Shown: one piece after another, positions 1 to 10,793 of the stretch | Layout: each line of letters opens with the position of its first letter | Position numbering within the stretch: position 1 is the first letter of the stretch | From: Coriobacteriia bacterium | Lineage (GTDB): Bacteria; Actinomycetota; Coriobacteriia; Anaerosomatales; Anaerosomataceae | Assembly (NCBI GenBank): GCA_030651765.1 | Contig: JAUSBY010000005.1 | Span: 62,001-126,000, forward strand | Length of the DNA: 64,000 nucleotides | Direction of reading: 5' to 3' | Notes under the pieces: model-generated | What the model was told of the DNA's origin: nothing | Seen by the model: the letters and a program-made list of their open reading frames with translations, nothing else | The model's database searches: none | Translations under genes and position numbers: made by a program

Positions 1-1089
1 GCCGTCCTGGTTGGCGCCGACGATCCACGCGTGCGAGCCCTCCAGCGAGCGGTCCGCGAGCACGAGGGTTCCCTCGGGTGCGCCGACCGGGCCGAGCGAG
101 CCCCGCGGGATGCCGAGCGAGCCGAACTCCTCCTCCTGGAGGAGGTTGAGACCGCCGGAAGCGCGGTCGGCCTTGAGGGGGTTGAGCTCGCGGTCACCGG
201 GAACGCAGAGATAGACGAGACGGCCATCGGCTGATCGGCCGGCCATCGTCTTGACGGTCGCAGCTGGCTCGACGCCAAAGAACGCGGCCACCTCGGCGAT
301 GGTGTGCGCGTCCGGCGTGGAAACCTTCTCGAGGGCGGCGGGCTCTCCCCCGCCCCGGCGCACGACTGTCTCGGCCACCTCGACGTTGGCTGCCCACCCG
401 CACCCGCAGTACACGAGGGCGGCCTCCCCGCTGTCGGCGAGCGCCATGAACTCCGTGGTGACGGATCCGCCGATCTGGCCGGAGTCGGCCACGACCGGAC
501 GCCAGGCCAGGCCCAGACGGTCGCAGATGCGGCCGTACGCGCCAGCCATGGCGTCGTAGTGCTCCTGGAGTGACTCCTGAGTGTCGTGGAAGGAGTACGC
601 GTCTTTCATGATGAACTCGCGTCCGCGCAACAGCCCGAAACGCGGACGCATCTCGTCGCGGAACTTCGTGTGGATCTGATAGAGCGAAACAGGCAGCTCG
701 CGGTACGAACGGAGCTCGTCGCGAACGGTCGCCGTGATGATCTCCTCGTGCGTCGGGCCGAGACAGAACTCTCGTCCCTGCCGGTCGGTGAGGCGCGCGA
801 GCTCGGGTCCGTAGACGTCCCAGCGGCCGGACTCCCGCCACAACTCGGCCGGTTGCACGACAGGCATCAGCACCTCCTGGCTGCCGATGGCGTCCATCTC
901 CTCGCGTACGATCTGCTCCACCTTGCGCACCGAGCGGTAGCCGAGCGGCAGGAAGGTGTAGATGCCCGCGGCTGCCTTGCGCATCAGACCGGCGCGGAGC
1001 ATGAGCCGATGTGAGGCGATCTCGGCCTCGGCAGGTTCCTCCTTGAGTGTGGGGGTGTACAGCGAGGTCATCTTGAGCGCGACCGTCAT
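1..1089 (-). CDS. proS: Prolyl-tRNA synthetase ProS, C-terminus beyond window
   Basis: Charges tRNA-Pro with proline in the cytoplasm. The visible 363 codons begin at an ATG preceded by a GGGAGA ribosome site. They contain the class II core of bacterial ProRS: GPTHEE, then the motif 2 region with RFGLLRGREF and MKDAYSFH. The last 150 or so residues enter the inserted editing domain of bacterial-type enzymes. The frame stays open to position 1, so the motif 3 and anticodon-binding parts lie outside the window. It is the last gene of the pyrH-to-proS run, the same end-point as in the Bacillus subtilis gene order as I recall it. A second ATG six codons in is a possible alternative start. Confidence 0.95.
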   Translation of the reverse strand, partial: MTVALKMTSLYTPTLKEEPAEAEIASHRLMLRAGLMRKAAAGIYTFLPLGYRSVRKVEQIVREEMDAIGSQEVLMPVVQPAELWRESGRWDVYGPELARLTDRQGREFCLGPTHEEIITATVRDELRSYRELPVSLYQIHTKFRDEMRPRFGLLRGREFIMKDAYSFHDTQESLQEHYDAMAGAYGRICDRLGLAWRPVVADSGQIGGSVTTEFMALADSGEAALVYCGCGWAANVEVAETVVRRGGGEPAALEKVSTPDAHTIAEVAAFFGVEPAATVKTMAGRSADGRLVYLCVPGDRELNPLKADRASGGLNLLQEEEFGSLGIPRGSLGPVGAPEGTLVLADRSLEGSHAWIVGANQDG

Positions 1090-1148
1090 GGTTCTCCCTG
1101 GTTGGTGGCGTGCACGGGCGTGGTTGCGGCGATGTGCGGCTGGTGACG

Positions 1149-1541
1149 CTAGCCGACACCGGTGTCGTGCGGGTGGAGGGTCGGCGCGAGCGTGTCGTCG
1201 CCGGTCGCCAGCGTCATCAGGAGACGGGCGACGAGGTCGTGGACGATGATCGTGTCGCTGTTGCCCTGCGCGCGGAACGCCTGCTTGAGCGAGGGTTTGA
1301 CCGATCGGTCACCGCTCACCTCGATGATCAGGTCGATCTCATCGGCCTTGGCGGCAAGCACGTCGGCGTCGGGCGTGAAGAAGATGCCGCGTTCTCTCGC
1401 GATGACCGCGCCGGGACTGTCCTCGTCGCGGTCTGCGACGCCGACGACCTGCAGGTACGGTAGCGCAAGGAGCGCTTCGAGCAGCGGGCCTCCCGTGCGT
1501 CCCCCACCAACGATTGCGACCGAGATGATGTCGTCGGCCAT
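1149..1541 (-). CDS. Small NAD(P)-binding Rossmann-fold protein, function unknown
   Basis: A 130-residue protein starting at an ATG with a strong GAAGGAGG site. The N-terminus has a dinucleotide-binding glycine motif (VAIVGGGRTGG), followed by a beta-strand ending in VGVADRDEDSPG. This resembles the first half of homoserine dehydrogenase, dihydrodipicolinate reductase or Gfo/Idh-type oxidoreductases. A second strand-like segment (IDLIIEVSGD) fits the same fold. No catalytic domain follows, so it is either a stand-alone nucleotide-binding or sensor domain or a remnant. It lies between ispG and proS with about 60-80 base gaps on each side and is probably co-transcribed. I do not recognise its function. 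Confidence 0.75.
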   Translation of the reverse strand: MADDIISVAIVGGGRTGGPLLEALLALPYLQVVGVADRDEDSPGAVIARERGIFFTPDADVLAAKADEIDLIIEVSGDRSVKPSLKQAFRAQGNSDTIIVHDLVARLLMTLATGDDTLAPTLHPHDTGVG

Positions 1542-1623
1542 GGTTGCCTCCTTCGATGCGCGGACGATGCGACCTCTCGGGAGAGGATACCGTAGCGCGC
1601 CTGCCACGACCACGGCCGATCCG

Positions 1624-2679
1624 TCACTCGCCGAGACGCGCGACCTCTTCCATCAGGGCGTCGACGATCTCAGCTTCGGGCACCTTGCGAACCGGCGTAC
1701 CGTGGGCGAACAGAAGTCCGACCCCCTTGCCGGCGGCAACGCCGACGTCGGCCTCGCGCGCCTCGCCCGGGCCGTTCACGACACACCCCATGACCGCGAC
1801 CTTCACCGGCGCCGCTACGGCGCGAAGCCGCTCCTCGATCTCGCGCGCGATGGGAACGAGGTCGACCTCGCAGCGGCCACAGGTGGGACACGAGATGAGT
1901 TCGGGCCCACGTCGCCTGATGTCGAGGGCGGCGAGGATCTCCCACGCGACACGCACTTCCTCCTCAGGGGGTGCGGTGAGCGAGACACGCAGCGTGTCGC
2001 CGATGCCCTCGGCGAGCAGTATGCCGAGGCCCACGGCCGACTTGACCGTGCCGGACAGCGACGTGCCTGCCTCGGTGATGCCGATGTGCAACGGATACGG
2101 GAGCCGTGCCGCCAGCAGGCGGTACGCATCGACCGACGGTATCACCGAAGACGCCTTGGCCGAGATGACGATGTCCTCGAACCCTCGCGTTTCGAAGTGC
2201 TCGGCGAAGGCCACGGCGCTCGAGGCGAGCTTCTCAGGGAGTGGGAGATCCACGTCGGCGTACTCGCGTGCGAGGCTGCCTGCGTTGACGCCGATGCGGA
2301 TCGGGATGCCCGCCGCCCCGGCGGCGTCGATGACGGCGTCGACACGCGACATCTCGCCGATGTTGCCGGGATTGATGCGGAGCTTGGCCGCGCCCCTGCG
2401 CGTCGCCTCGATGGCGAGCCGATGGTCGAAGTGGATGTCGGCGACCACGGGGATGGGGCTGGCGGCGCAGATGGCCTCGAACGGGTCCAGCGCGTCGGCG
2501 TGCGGGATGGCCACGCGGACGATCTCGCAGCCCGCGTCGTGTAGCGCCGCTATCTGTCCGAGGGTAGCCGCTACGTCCCGGGTATCGGTGTTCGTCATCG
2601 ACTGCACGACCGGAGGTGCGTCGCCGCCGATCTGAACGCCCCCTACCGAGACAGCGCGGGTGGTGCGCCGAGCATGCAC
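1624..2679 (-). CDS. ispG: 4-hydroxy-3-methylbut-2-enyl diphosphate synthase IspG (GcpE)
   Basis: Iron-sulfur enzyme of the MEP isoprenoid pathway that converts MEcPP to HMBPP. The sequence shows the N-terminal TIM-barrel start (VGGVQIGGDAPPVVQSMTNT), the lysine/asparagine-rich barrel strands, and the C-terminal cluster-binding region with SCPTCGR and GCVVNGPGEA. It follows dxr and rseP in the same run, so two MEP enzymes are near neighbours. I chose the GTG at 2679 because GGGGAGG lies six bases upstream. An in-frame ATG at 2706 that overlaps the rseP stop is possible but lacks such a site. About 351 residues, normal for the short bacterial form. Confidence 0.95.
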   Translation of the reverse strand: MHARRTTRAVSVGGVQIGGDAPPVVQSMTNTDTRDVAATLGQIAALHDAGCEIVRVAIPHADALDPFEAICAASPIPVVADIHFDHRLAIEATRRGAAKLRINPGNIGEMSRVDAVIDAAGAAGIPIRIGVNAGSLAREYADVDLPLPEKLASSAVAFAEHFETRGFEDIVISAKASSVIPSVDAYRLLAARLPYPLHIGITEAGTSLSGTVKSAVGLGILLAEGIGDTLRVSLTAPPEEEVRVAWEILAALDIRRRGPELISCPTCGRCEVDLVPIAREIEERLRAVAAPVKVAVMGCVVNGPGEAREADVGVAAGKGVGLLFAHGTPVRKVPEAEIVDALMEEVARLGE

Positions 2680-2695
2680 GGCAGTCCTCCCCGGG

Positions 2696-4003
2696 TCACT
2701 GCGCAAGTCTGGCGATGTCAGCGTACATGATGTAGCCGATGAGCGAGAACAGGAGCACCGCTCCGGCGGCGGACAGCCCGAGCGAGATCGTGCGGCTGAT
2801 CGGCCGGCCGATGACGCGTTCGGCGATCTCGAGCACGATCTTGCCCCCGTCGAGCGGCGGAAGCGGCAGGATGTTCATGATGCCGAGAGAAAGCGAGAGC
2901 ATCGCGATCAGCCCGGCGTAGGACAGTGGACCGGCGGCGGCTGCCTCGGCAGCCATGACCGAGATACCTACCGGGCCGCGAACGCCCTGGACGCTCGAGG
3001 CGAAGGTCGTCGGGTTGAAGAGATCGACGATGGCGCGGAAGACGAGGCCCGTCAGGCGGACGCTCTCGCCGAGGCTCTCGATCACGCTCGGCCGGACGGG
3101 TACCGCCGTCGGGCCGATGCCGGCGTATCCGTGTCCGTCCTTGTCGCCGAGTACGAGCGGAAGACCGACTGCGGAGCCGCCCCGCTCGACGGTCAGCGTC
3201 ACCGACTGTTCGGGCTTCGTGCGTGACATGAGCAGCTGGAAGCTGTCCCAGCTCTCGATCGGCTCGCCGTCGAGCGCGAGCAGCGTGTCTCCGGCGCGCA
3301 CGTCGGCTGCAGCGGCCGGCGTGTCGACGCCGACGGTGTCGATCGTGGTGGTGAGCTGGAGGTATCCCCACACGGACAGGACGATCGTGAACGTGAGGAT
3401 GGCAACGGTGAGGTTGGTGACGACGCCAGCCGCGAGGATGACCACACGCTTCCAGGTCGACTGGCCCCGGTACGTGGTGCTCCGGGCGCGATCCGCCATG
3501 CCTGCGGCATCGAGGGTCTCCAGTTCGCCCGTGAGAGCGAGCGTGAGACGATCACCGTCTTCGAGAACGGCCTTCCAGTCCACGAGGGTGAGCGCGATCG
3601 TGTGTGCACGCTCGACCGAGACACCGAGTGCGGAGGCGAGGCCCGCCGCATCGGTCGGTCCGTGGTCACGCAAGACGACGAGCGCCGAGCCGAGCAGCTC
3701 GTCTTCCGCACCCGGCTCCATGCCCGAGATCCGCACGTAGCCCCCGAGCGGGATCGCCGTGACGCCCCACGCCATATTCTTGGTGTGCAGCCGCAGCGCC
3801 GGTCCCGGGAGACCGACCATGAACTCGTGGACCTTCACGCCAAATGCACGCGCGGCAAGCAGGTGCCCCATCTCGTGGAAGACCACGAGGATCGAGAACG
3901 TGATGACACCCCAGATGACTACGTCGGCCGTTCCGAGCGCTGCGGTCACGTGTGCTCCTGTCGTGAATCCCAATACGTGCTGCCAGGTCAGGCCAACGAG
4001 CAA
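2696..4003 (-). CDS. rseP: Site-2 intramembrane zinc protease RseP/RasP family, with an extra cytoplasmic domain
   Basis: Membrane metalloprotease that cleaves transmembrane segments such as anti-sigma factors and remnant signal peptides. Zinc site HEMGH is at residues 43-47 inside the first membrane helix, and the second catalytic motif LPPLDGG is near residue 385 in a later helix. A PDZ domain (about residues 215-300) lies between them. Family members normally run directly from GMEPG to the membrane-approaching WKR segment. Here about 80 residues are inserted between residues 97 and 177 with a helix-turn-helix or winged-helix look (GLASALGVSVERAH followed by a basic/aromatic WKAVLEDGDRL). 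It starts 4 bases after the dxr stop and overlaps ispG only if the longer ispG start is used. Confidence 0.93.
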   Translation of the reverse strand: MLVGLTWQHVLGFTTGAHVTAALGTADVVIWGVITFSILVVFHEMGHLLAARAFGVKVHEFMVGLPGPALRLHTKNMAWGVTAIPLGGYVRISGMEPGAEDELLGSALVVLRDHGPTDAAGLASALGVSVERAHTIALTLVDWKAVLEDGDRLTLALTGELETLDAAGMADRARSTTYRGQSTWKRVVILAAGVVTNLTVAILTFTIVLSVWGYLQLTTTIDTVGVDTPAAAADVRAGDTLLALDGEPIESWDSFQLLMSRTKPEQSVTLTVERGGSAVGLPLVLGDKDGHGYAGIGPTAVPVRPSVIESLGESVRLTGLVFRAIVDLFNPTTFASSVQGVRGPVGISVMAAEAAAAGPLSYAGLIAMLSLSLGIMNILPLPPLDGGKIVLEIAERVIGRPISRTISLGLSAAGAVLLFSLIGYIMYADIARLAQ

Positions 4004-4006
4004 GCG

Positions 4007-5158
4007 TCAGGCCACCTCGCCGATACCGAGGATGCGCCGTGCCTCGCGCCGCGCCCACTCATCGACCGCCTCGACCTCTTCGATCGAGCCGGGTACGTGA
4101 ACATCGTGGGCGCCGAGGACCTGTTCGATCGTCGACGGGATGGCGGTGAGTGGGATCGACCCGCCGAGGAACGCCGCGACCGCGACCTCGTTGGCAGCGT
4201 TGAGCGCCGCAGGCATCGTGCCGCCGATCCGGCCGGCCTCGAGCGCAAGCCCGAGGCATGGGAACGTGTCGAGATCCGGCTCCTCGAAATCGAGTCGGCC
4301 GAGTGTCGCGAAGTCCACCGGTTCGACAGGAGACACCCAGCGGTCCGGCGCGCTGAGCGCGTACTGGATCGGTATGCGCATGTCCGTAGCTCCGAGGTGG
4401 GCCTTCACCGATCCGTCAACGTACTCGACCATCGAGTGGACGCACGACTGGGGGTGGACGACGATCTTGATTCGGTCGTAGTCGACGCCAAAGAGGTGGT
4501 GTGCCTCGATGACCTCGAGCCCCTTGTTCATGAGCGTCGCCGAGTCGATGGAGATCTTCGGTCCCATGGTCCAGCGCGGATGCGCGAGGGCCTCCTCGAC
4601 CGTCACATCGGCGAGCTCTCCGGGGCGGCGTCCGCGGAACGGGCCGCCTGAAGCGGTCAGCCACAGACGTGAGACGCACTCGGCGGGCTCGCCCAGAAGG
4701 GACTGGTAGATGGCCGAGTGCTCGCTGTCCACCGGCACGATCCTGTCGAGGCCGAGTGAGGTGACGAGTTCGCCCCCGACCACGAGCGACTCCTTGTTAG
4801 CGAGCGCGAGCCGCACGCCTGACGTGAGGGCGGCGGCCGATGCCCTGAGACCCGCTGCGCCGACGAGGGCGTTCAGGACGACATCCGCGCGCCCGTCTCC
4901 CGCAAGAGCGGCTACCGCCTCGGGGCCGGCGTGGACGGGCCGGCCTATCAGCGACGCGGCGCGCGCCGCCGCTTCGGGGTCGGCGAGGACAAGGTACGGC
5001 GCACCGGTCGCGCGTGCCTGCTCGGCGAACCGTTCCACACTGGTGCTCGCGGCCAGCGCGACGACCTCGACACGGTCGGGGTACCGGGATGCGACATCGA
5101 TCGCCTGGCGGCCGATCGAGCCGGTGGAGCCGAGAATCGTCAGCCGAAGTCTGCTCAT
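4007..5158 (-). CDS. dxr: 1-deoxy-D-xylulose 5-phosphate reductoisomerase Dxr
   Basis: Second enzyme of the MEP isoprenoid pathway, which rearranges and reduces DXP to MEP using NADPH and a divalent metal. The 383-residue protein begins with the nucleotide-binding motif ILGSTGSIG and contains NKESLVVGGELV and the metal/substrate motif VPVDSEHSAIYQ. It then has the SASGGPFRG loop and the AHLGATDMRIPIQYAL segment near the C-terminal domain. The ATG overlaps the cdsA stop as ATGA, which indicates coupling. Open reading continues upstream in this frame but shows no Dxr similarity, so the start given is well supported. Confidence 0.97.
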   Translation of the reverse strand: MSRLRLTILGSTGSIGRQAIDVASRYPDRVEVVALAASTSVERFAEQARATGAPYLVLADPEAAARAASLIGRPVHAGPEAVAALAGDGRADVVLNALVGAAGLRASAAALTSGVRLALANKESLVVGGELVTSLGLDRIVPVDSEHSAIYQSLLGEPAECVSRLWLTASGGPFRGRRPGELADVTVEEALAHPRWTMGPKISIDSATLMNKGLEVIEAHHLFGVDYDRIKIVVHPQSCVHSMVEYVDGSVKAHLGATDMRIPIQYALSAPDRWVSPVEPVDFATLGRLDFEEPDLDTFPCLGLALEAGRIGGTMPAALNAANEVAVAAFLGGSIPLTAIPSTIEQVLGAHDVHVPGSIEEVEAVDEWARREARRILGIGEVA

Positions 5159-5964
5159 CGGACCCCTACCAGTGTCAGCGTGTAGTACGTCACGACTGTG
5201 ACGAGAATGAAGCTGTCGAAGCGGTCGAGGAAGCCGCCATGTCCCGGCAGCAGCGTGCCGGAGTCCTTGACCATGACCTCGCGCTTGAAGCGAGACTCGG
5301 CCAGATCGCCGAGTGCTGCCGCCGCCGACGCGGACAGTCCGACGAAGACGAGCGCGGGCCAGGCCATCGAGGTCAGGTACGAGCCGCCCACCACCCACAC
5401 GAGGGTGGTCGCCAGTGTCCCCGCTGCAAACCCTTCCCAGGTCTTCTTCGGCGAGATGCGCGGGGCGAGCGGCGTGCGGCCGATCGAGGAGCCCGCGAGG
5501 TAGGCGAAGACGTCATTCACCCAGACGCCGAACACCAGGAGGAGGCAGAGCGCGACACCGCCACCGAGCTGCCGAATCAACACGAGATGCGCAAGCGTGA
5601 AGCCGATGTAGGCGACGCCGAACACGGTGACGGCGGTGTCCGAAAGCCGTACCGAGCGGATCACCACGTGCCAGACGAGCGCGGCGACGATGAGGACGCT
5701 GAAAGTCGTTGCCAGGCCCACGCTCCCGAATCGAGCTGTCGCGAGAGGGAGCGCGAAGATCGCGGCAAGACCGAACAGCTCGTTCGGGGTGCGACGCTCC
5801 TTGCGCGTGAGCGTGTAGAACTCGGCTGCGGTGAGCACGCCGATGGCCGAGGCCAGGATCGCGACGCCCCACACGCCGCCGAACACGATGGCGAGGAGCA
5901 TGACCGCGCCGAGCAGGGCAGCGCTCGTCGTGCGTACCGCGAAGTCGGCAAGAGGCGCGGTCAC
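5155..5964 (-). CDS. cdsA: Phosphatidate cytidylyltransferase CdsA
   Basis: Integral membrane enzyme that makes CDP-diacylglycerol from phosphatidate and CTP, the branch point for phospholipids. About 269 residues with roughly seven hydrophobic segments. The C-terminal family signature is present (GDLAESRFKREVMVKDSG followed by PGHGGFLDRFD), as is the upstream KKTWEGFAAG. I chose the GTG at 5964. It overlaps the uppS stop as GTGA and has GGTGGA seven bases upstream, whereas longer frames add a low-complexity leader with no family similarity. It lies between uppS and dxr as in many bacteria. Confidence 0.95.
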   Translation of the reverse strand: MTAPLADFAVRTTSAALLGAVMLLAIVFGGVWGVAILASAIGVLTAAEFYTLTRKERRTPNELFGLAAIFALPLATARFGSVGLATTFSVLIVAALVWHVVIRSVRLSDTAVTVFGVAYIGFTLAHLVLIRQLGGGVALCLLLVFGVWVNDVFAYLAGSSIGRTPLAPRISPKKTWEGFAAGTLATTLVWVVGGSYLTSMAWPALVFVGLSASAAAALGDLAESRFKREVMVKDSGTLLPGHGGFLDRFDSFILVTVVTYYTLTLVGVR

Positions 5965-6740
5965 GAACGTCCACCAAACCGGCGCGAGCGCTTCTGGAAG
6001 TCCACGACGGCGCGCAGGAGGTCCCCCCGCCGGAAGTCGGGCCACAGGACGGTCGTGACCCAGAGCTCGGAATACGCGAGCTGCCAGAGGAGGAAGTTCG
6101 AAACGCGTAGCTCCCCGCTCGTGCGAATCACGAGGTCGGGGTCCGGGATGTCGCGCGTGTAGAGACGCTCGGCGATGGTCGTCTCCTCGATATCGTCAGG
6201 TGACAGTTCTCCGCGCGCGACGTCGGCCGCGATGCTCTTCACCGCGTCGGCGATCTCTCCCCTGCCGCCATAGTTGAGTGCGACCACGAGTGTCAGGGCA
6301 TCGTTACGTGCGGTCAGCTGCTCGGTGCGGCGAAACGCATCCATCGTCGCCGTAGGCATGCCCTGCTCGCTGCCGATGACCCGCACGCGCACACGCTGCG
6401 CCTGCAGGCTGTCGAGTTCTCGTTCGAGCACCTCGACGAACAGCTGCATGAGACCGCCGACCTCCTCATCCGAGCGACGCCAGTTCTCGCTGCTGAACGA
6501 GTAGATCGTGAGGTAGTCGATGCCGAGCTCGATGCACGCCGCGATGGACTCGCGCACCGCCTTAGCGCCGGCCCGATGCCCGGCGATGCGGGGAAGCCCG
6601 CGTTTGGCCGCCCACCTGCCGTTGCCGTCCATGATCACGGCTACATGTCGGGGCGCGGACCCGGGATCCAGCCGTTCCAGCAGTAGGCGGTCGGCTCGCG
6701 TGTGGAAGAAGGCCTCGAGCGAGGTACGGGCAGTGCCCAT
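5961..6740 (-). CDS. uppS: Isoprenyl (undecaprenyl) diphosphate synthase UppS
   Basis: Cis-prenyltransferase that extends farnesyl diphosphate to the lipid carrier used for peptidoglycan. The 259-residue protein carries VIMDGNGRWAAKRG with the catalytic Asp, the GHRAG motif, the YSFSSENW segment, and the C-terminal RTSGELRVSNFLLWQ and YSELWV motifs. It starts at the ATG four bases after the frr stop and ends overlapping cdsA. Chain length cannot be read from sequence, so decaprenyl synthesis is also possible. Confidence 0.96.
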   Translation of the reverse strand: MGTARTSLEAFFHTRADRLLLERLDPGSAPRHVAVIMDGNGRWAAKRGLPRIAGHRAGAKAVRESIAACIELGIDYLTIYSFSSENWRRSDEEVGGLMQLFVEVLERELDSLQAQRVRVRVIGSEQGMPTATMDAFRRTEQLTARNDALTLVVALNYGGRGEIADAVKSIAADVARGELSPDDIEETTIAERLYTRDIPDPDLVIRTSGELRVSNFLLWQLAYSELWVTTVLWPDFRRGDLLRAVVDFQKRSRRFGGRS

Positions 6741-6744
6741 CGGC

Positions 6745-9039
<2,295 letters not shown>

Positions 9040-9094
9040 GTGTCCTCCTCTACCGGCTGCATACACCGGTCGTGTGTCGTTCTGTGCGTCGCGC

Positions 9095-9976
9095 TCAGGC
9101 CTCGGCGGGTGCCTCGGCATCGGCGACAGGGGCGTCTACCTGGTCATCGGGCGCCTCAGTCTCGGTGACGGGTGCCTCGACGGCGGGTTCGGCCACCGGT
9201 GCCTCCGGGGTCGGTGCGATGGCCTCGGCAGCGACGGGTGCGGTCTCCTCGGCAACTGGAGCAACGTCGACCTCGTCGCCGGGGACAGGCAGGCCGGCGG
9301 CCCTGCGACCGTCGATGGCTGCATCGGCGATCACACGGCAGATGAGGCTGACCGAGCGGATGGCGTCGTCGTTGCCGGGAATGACGTAGTCGACCTCGTC
9401 CGGATCGGCGTTGGTGTCCACCAGGCCGATGAGCGGGATGTCGAGACGGCGTGCCTCCTTGACGGCGATCGCTTCACGCTTGGTGTCGACCACGAAGACG
9501 GCCTTCGGCGTATCGGCCATGTCCCGGATGCCGTTCAGGTCGCGCTGTAGCTTCACCAGTTCGCGGCGAATGAGGAGGGCTTCCTTCTTCGGCCTCAGAG
9601 CGAGCGCTCCGGACTCCTCCATCTGCTCGAGCTCGAGCATCCGCTTGATGCGGCCGCGGATGGTGACGAAGTTGGTGAGCATGCCGCCGAGCCAGCGCTG
9701 GTTGACGTACGGCTGACCGGCGCGCTCCGCCTCGCGACGAATGGGGTCCTGCGCCTGCTTCTTGGTGCCGACAAGCAGCACATAACCTCCGCGAGCGGTG
9801 ATGTCGCGAACGAACCGGTACGCGGCGTCGACTTCCTGCAGCGTGCGCTTGAGATCGAGGATGTAGATGCCGTTGCGCTCGGTGAAGATGTACGGCTTCA
9901 TCTTCGGGTTCCAGCGGCGGGTCTGATGACCGAAGTGCACGCCGGCCTCGAGCAGGTTCTTCATGGAAACGGACAT
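9095..9976 (-). CDS. rpsB: 30S ribosomal protein uS2 with long acidic tail
   Basis: Ribosomal protein S2 of the small-subunit body. The 293 residues begin [15 protein letters not shown] and contain the usual [10 protein letters not shown] and [14 protein letters not shown] segments, with a core of about 235 residues. The last 55 or so residues are an Ala/Pro/Val/Glu tail with almost no basic residues, longer than in most S2 proteins. The ribosome site is AAGGAGG. A TG-extended -10 promoter lies about 120 bases upstream. Confidence 0.97.
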   Translation of the reverse strand: MSVSMKNLLEAGVHFGHQTRRWNPKMKPYIFTERNGIYILDLKRTLQEVDAAYRFVRDITARGGYVLLVGTKKQAQDPIRREAERAGQPYVNQRWLGGMLTNFVTIRGRIKRMLELEQMEESGALALRPKKEALLIRRELVKLQRDLNGIRDMADTPKAVFVVDTKREAIAVKEARRLDIPLIGLVDTNADPDEVDYVIPGNDDAIRSVSLICRVIADAAIDGRRAAGLPVPGDEVDVAPVAEETAPVAAEAIAPTPEAPVAEPAVEAPVTETEAPDDQVDAPVADAEAPAEA

Positions 9977-10094
9977 GGTGGTGCCTCCTTCTTCGGTTGT
10001 TCCTCCGCCCGCTTCTTCTCCCTGCCGCGACCGGACGTCGTGCGTCCGGCACCTCGCGCGGGATCCACGGGCGTGTGTGATAAGAGCGGGGCGT

Positions 10095-10123
10095 AGGATA
10101 CCACAGATGCCGCGTGCCACCAA
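10095..10123 (-). promoter_or_regulatory. Promoter candidate for rpsB-tsf
   Basis: On the minus strand TTGGTG, a 17-base spacer ending in TGG, then TATCCT. The TG one base before the -10 box makes it an extended -10. It lies directly after the response-regulator hairpin and leaves an rpsB leader of about 110 bases. Confidence 0.6.
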
Positions 10124-10142
10124 CCGCCCGAACGGCGGGCGG
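10124..10142 (-). terminator. GC-rich hairpin after the response-regulator gene
   Basis: A 7-bp stem (CCGCCCG/CGGGCGG) with a 5-base loop lies 27 bases past the stop at 10169 and abuts the rpsB -35 box. There is no U-run, so termination is uncertain. Confidence 0.4.
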
Positions 10143-10168
10143 CGGCTCGTATCGGGCGCTGGTCGACC

Positions 10169-10771
10169 CTAGGTGCCGGCGGCGAAGTCCCGGCCGCAGG
10201 CGACGCAGACGAAGTGCGCGTCGTAGTGACCGGCGTGCTCCGGGACGGCTACGAGTTCGAGCGACAACTCGGCCTCACAGGCGGGACACCAGAGGCGCCG
10301 CTTGAGTCCGGCATCCTCGATCAGGCACTCCGCGTCGGCGACGCGGTCCTTGATCTGCACGATGAACGAGGCAGCGGCGGCGCACTCCGGGCGTCCAAAG
10401 GCATCGAGCGTGAGCCGGACCTTCTCGGATACGTCAGCAGGGCGCGTCTCGTTCTTGATGAGGTAGTCAAGCGCGCCGAGGGCGATGGCCCGCTGGATGG
10501 TCTCTTCTTCCCCGAGGTTCGTGAGCACCACGATGGGAGTGCCCTGCGTGCGGGGGTCGGCCGCTACGGCCTCCATGACATCGAGACCGCCCATCCGCGG
10601 CATGATGAGGTCGAGCAGTATCAGATCGACCGGCTGACTTCTCAGAATCGCGAGTGCTGCCAGACCGTCGGCAGCCTCCAAGACCCGGTATCCGTCCGCT
10701 GCGAGCCTGTCGTGATACATGCGCCGCAGTAGGTCGGTATCTTCGACGACCAGGATTCGTTCCGAGGCCAT
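10169..10771 (-). CDS. CheY-like receiver with C-terminal zinc ribbon
   Basis: A 200-residue response regulator. Residues 4-120 form a receiver: acidic pair E10-D11, phospho-acceptor D54 in LLDLIMP, a conserved Thr in VVLTN, and Lys in YLIKN. There is no DNA-binding or enzymatic output. The C-terminus instead has two cysteine pairs (CPAC and CVAC about 30 residues apart), which suggests a zinc ribbon. The start has GAAGGAGCG upstream. It follows the WhiG/FliA-type sigma gene by 22 bases and precedes rpsB. No histidine kinase is in the window. It may act through protein-protein contact, but its target is unknown. Confidence 0.88.
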   Translation of the reverse strand: MASERILVVEDTDLLRRMYHDRLAADGYRVLEAADGLAALAILRSQPVDLILLDLIMPRMGGLDVMEAVAADPRTQGTPIVVLTNLGEEETIQRAIALGALDYLIKNETRPADVSEKVRLTLDAFGRPECAAAASFIVQIKDRVADAECLIEDAGLKRRLWCPACEAELSLELVAVPEHAGHYDAHFVCVACGRDFAAGT

Positions 10772-10793
10772 GGATCCGCTCCTTCCAGAAACG

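Noticed and set aside
194-1159. A 321-codon minus-strand open frame over proS
   Set aside because: It is an Arg/Pro-rich shadow in another frame of proS; the proS frame carries all family motifs.
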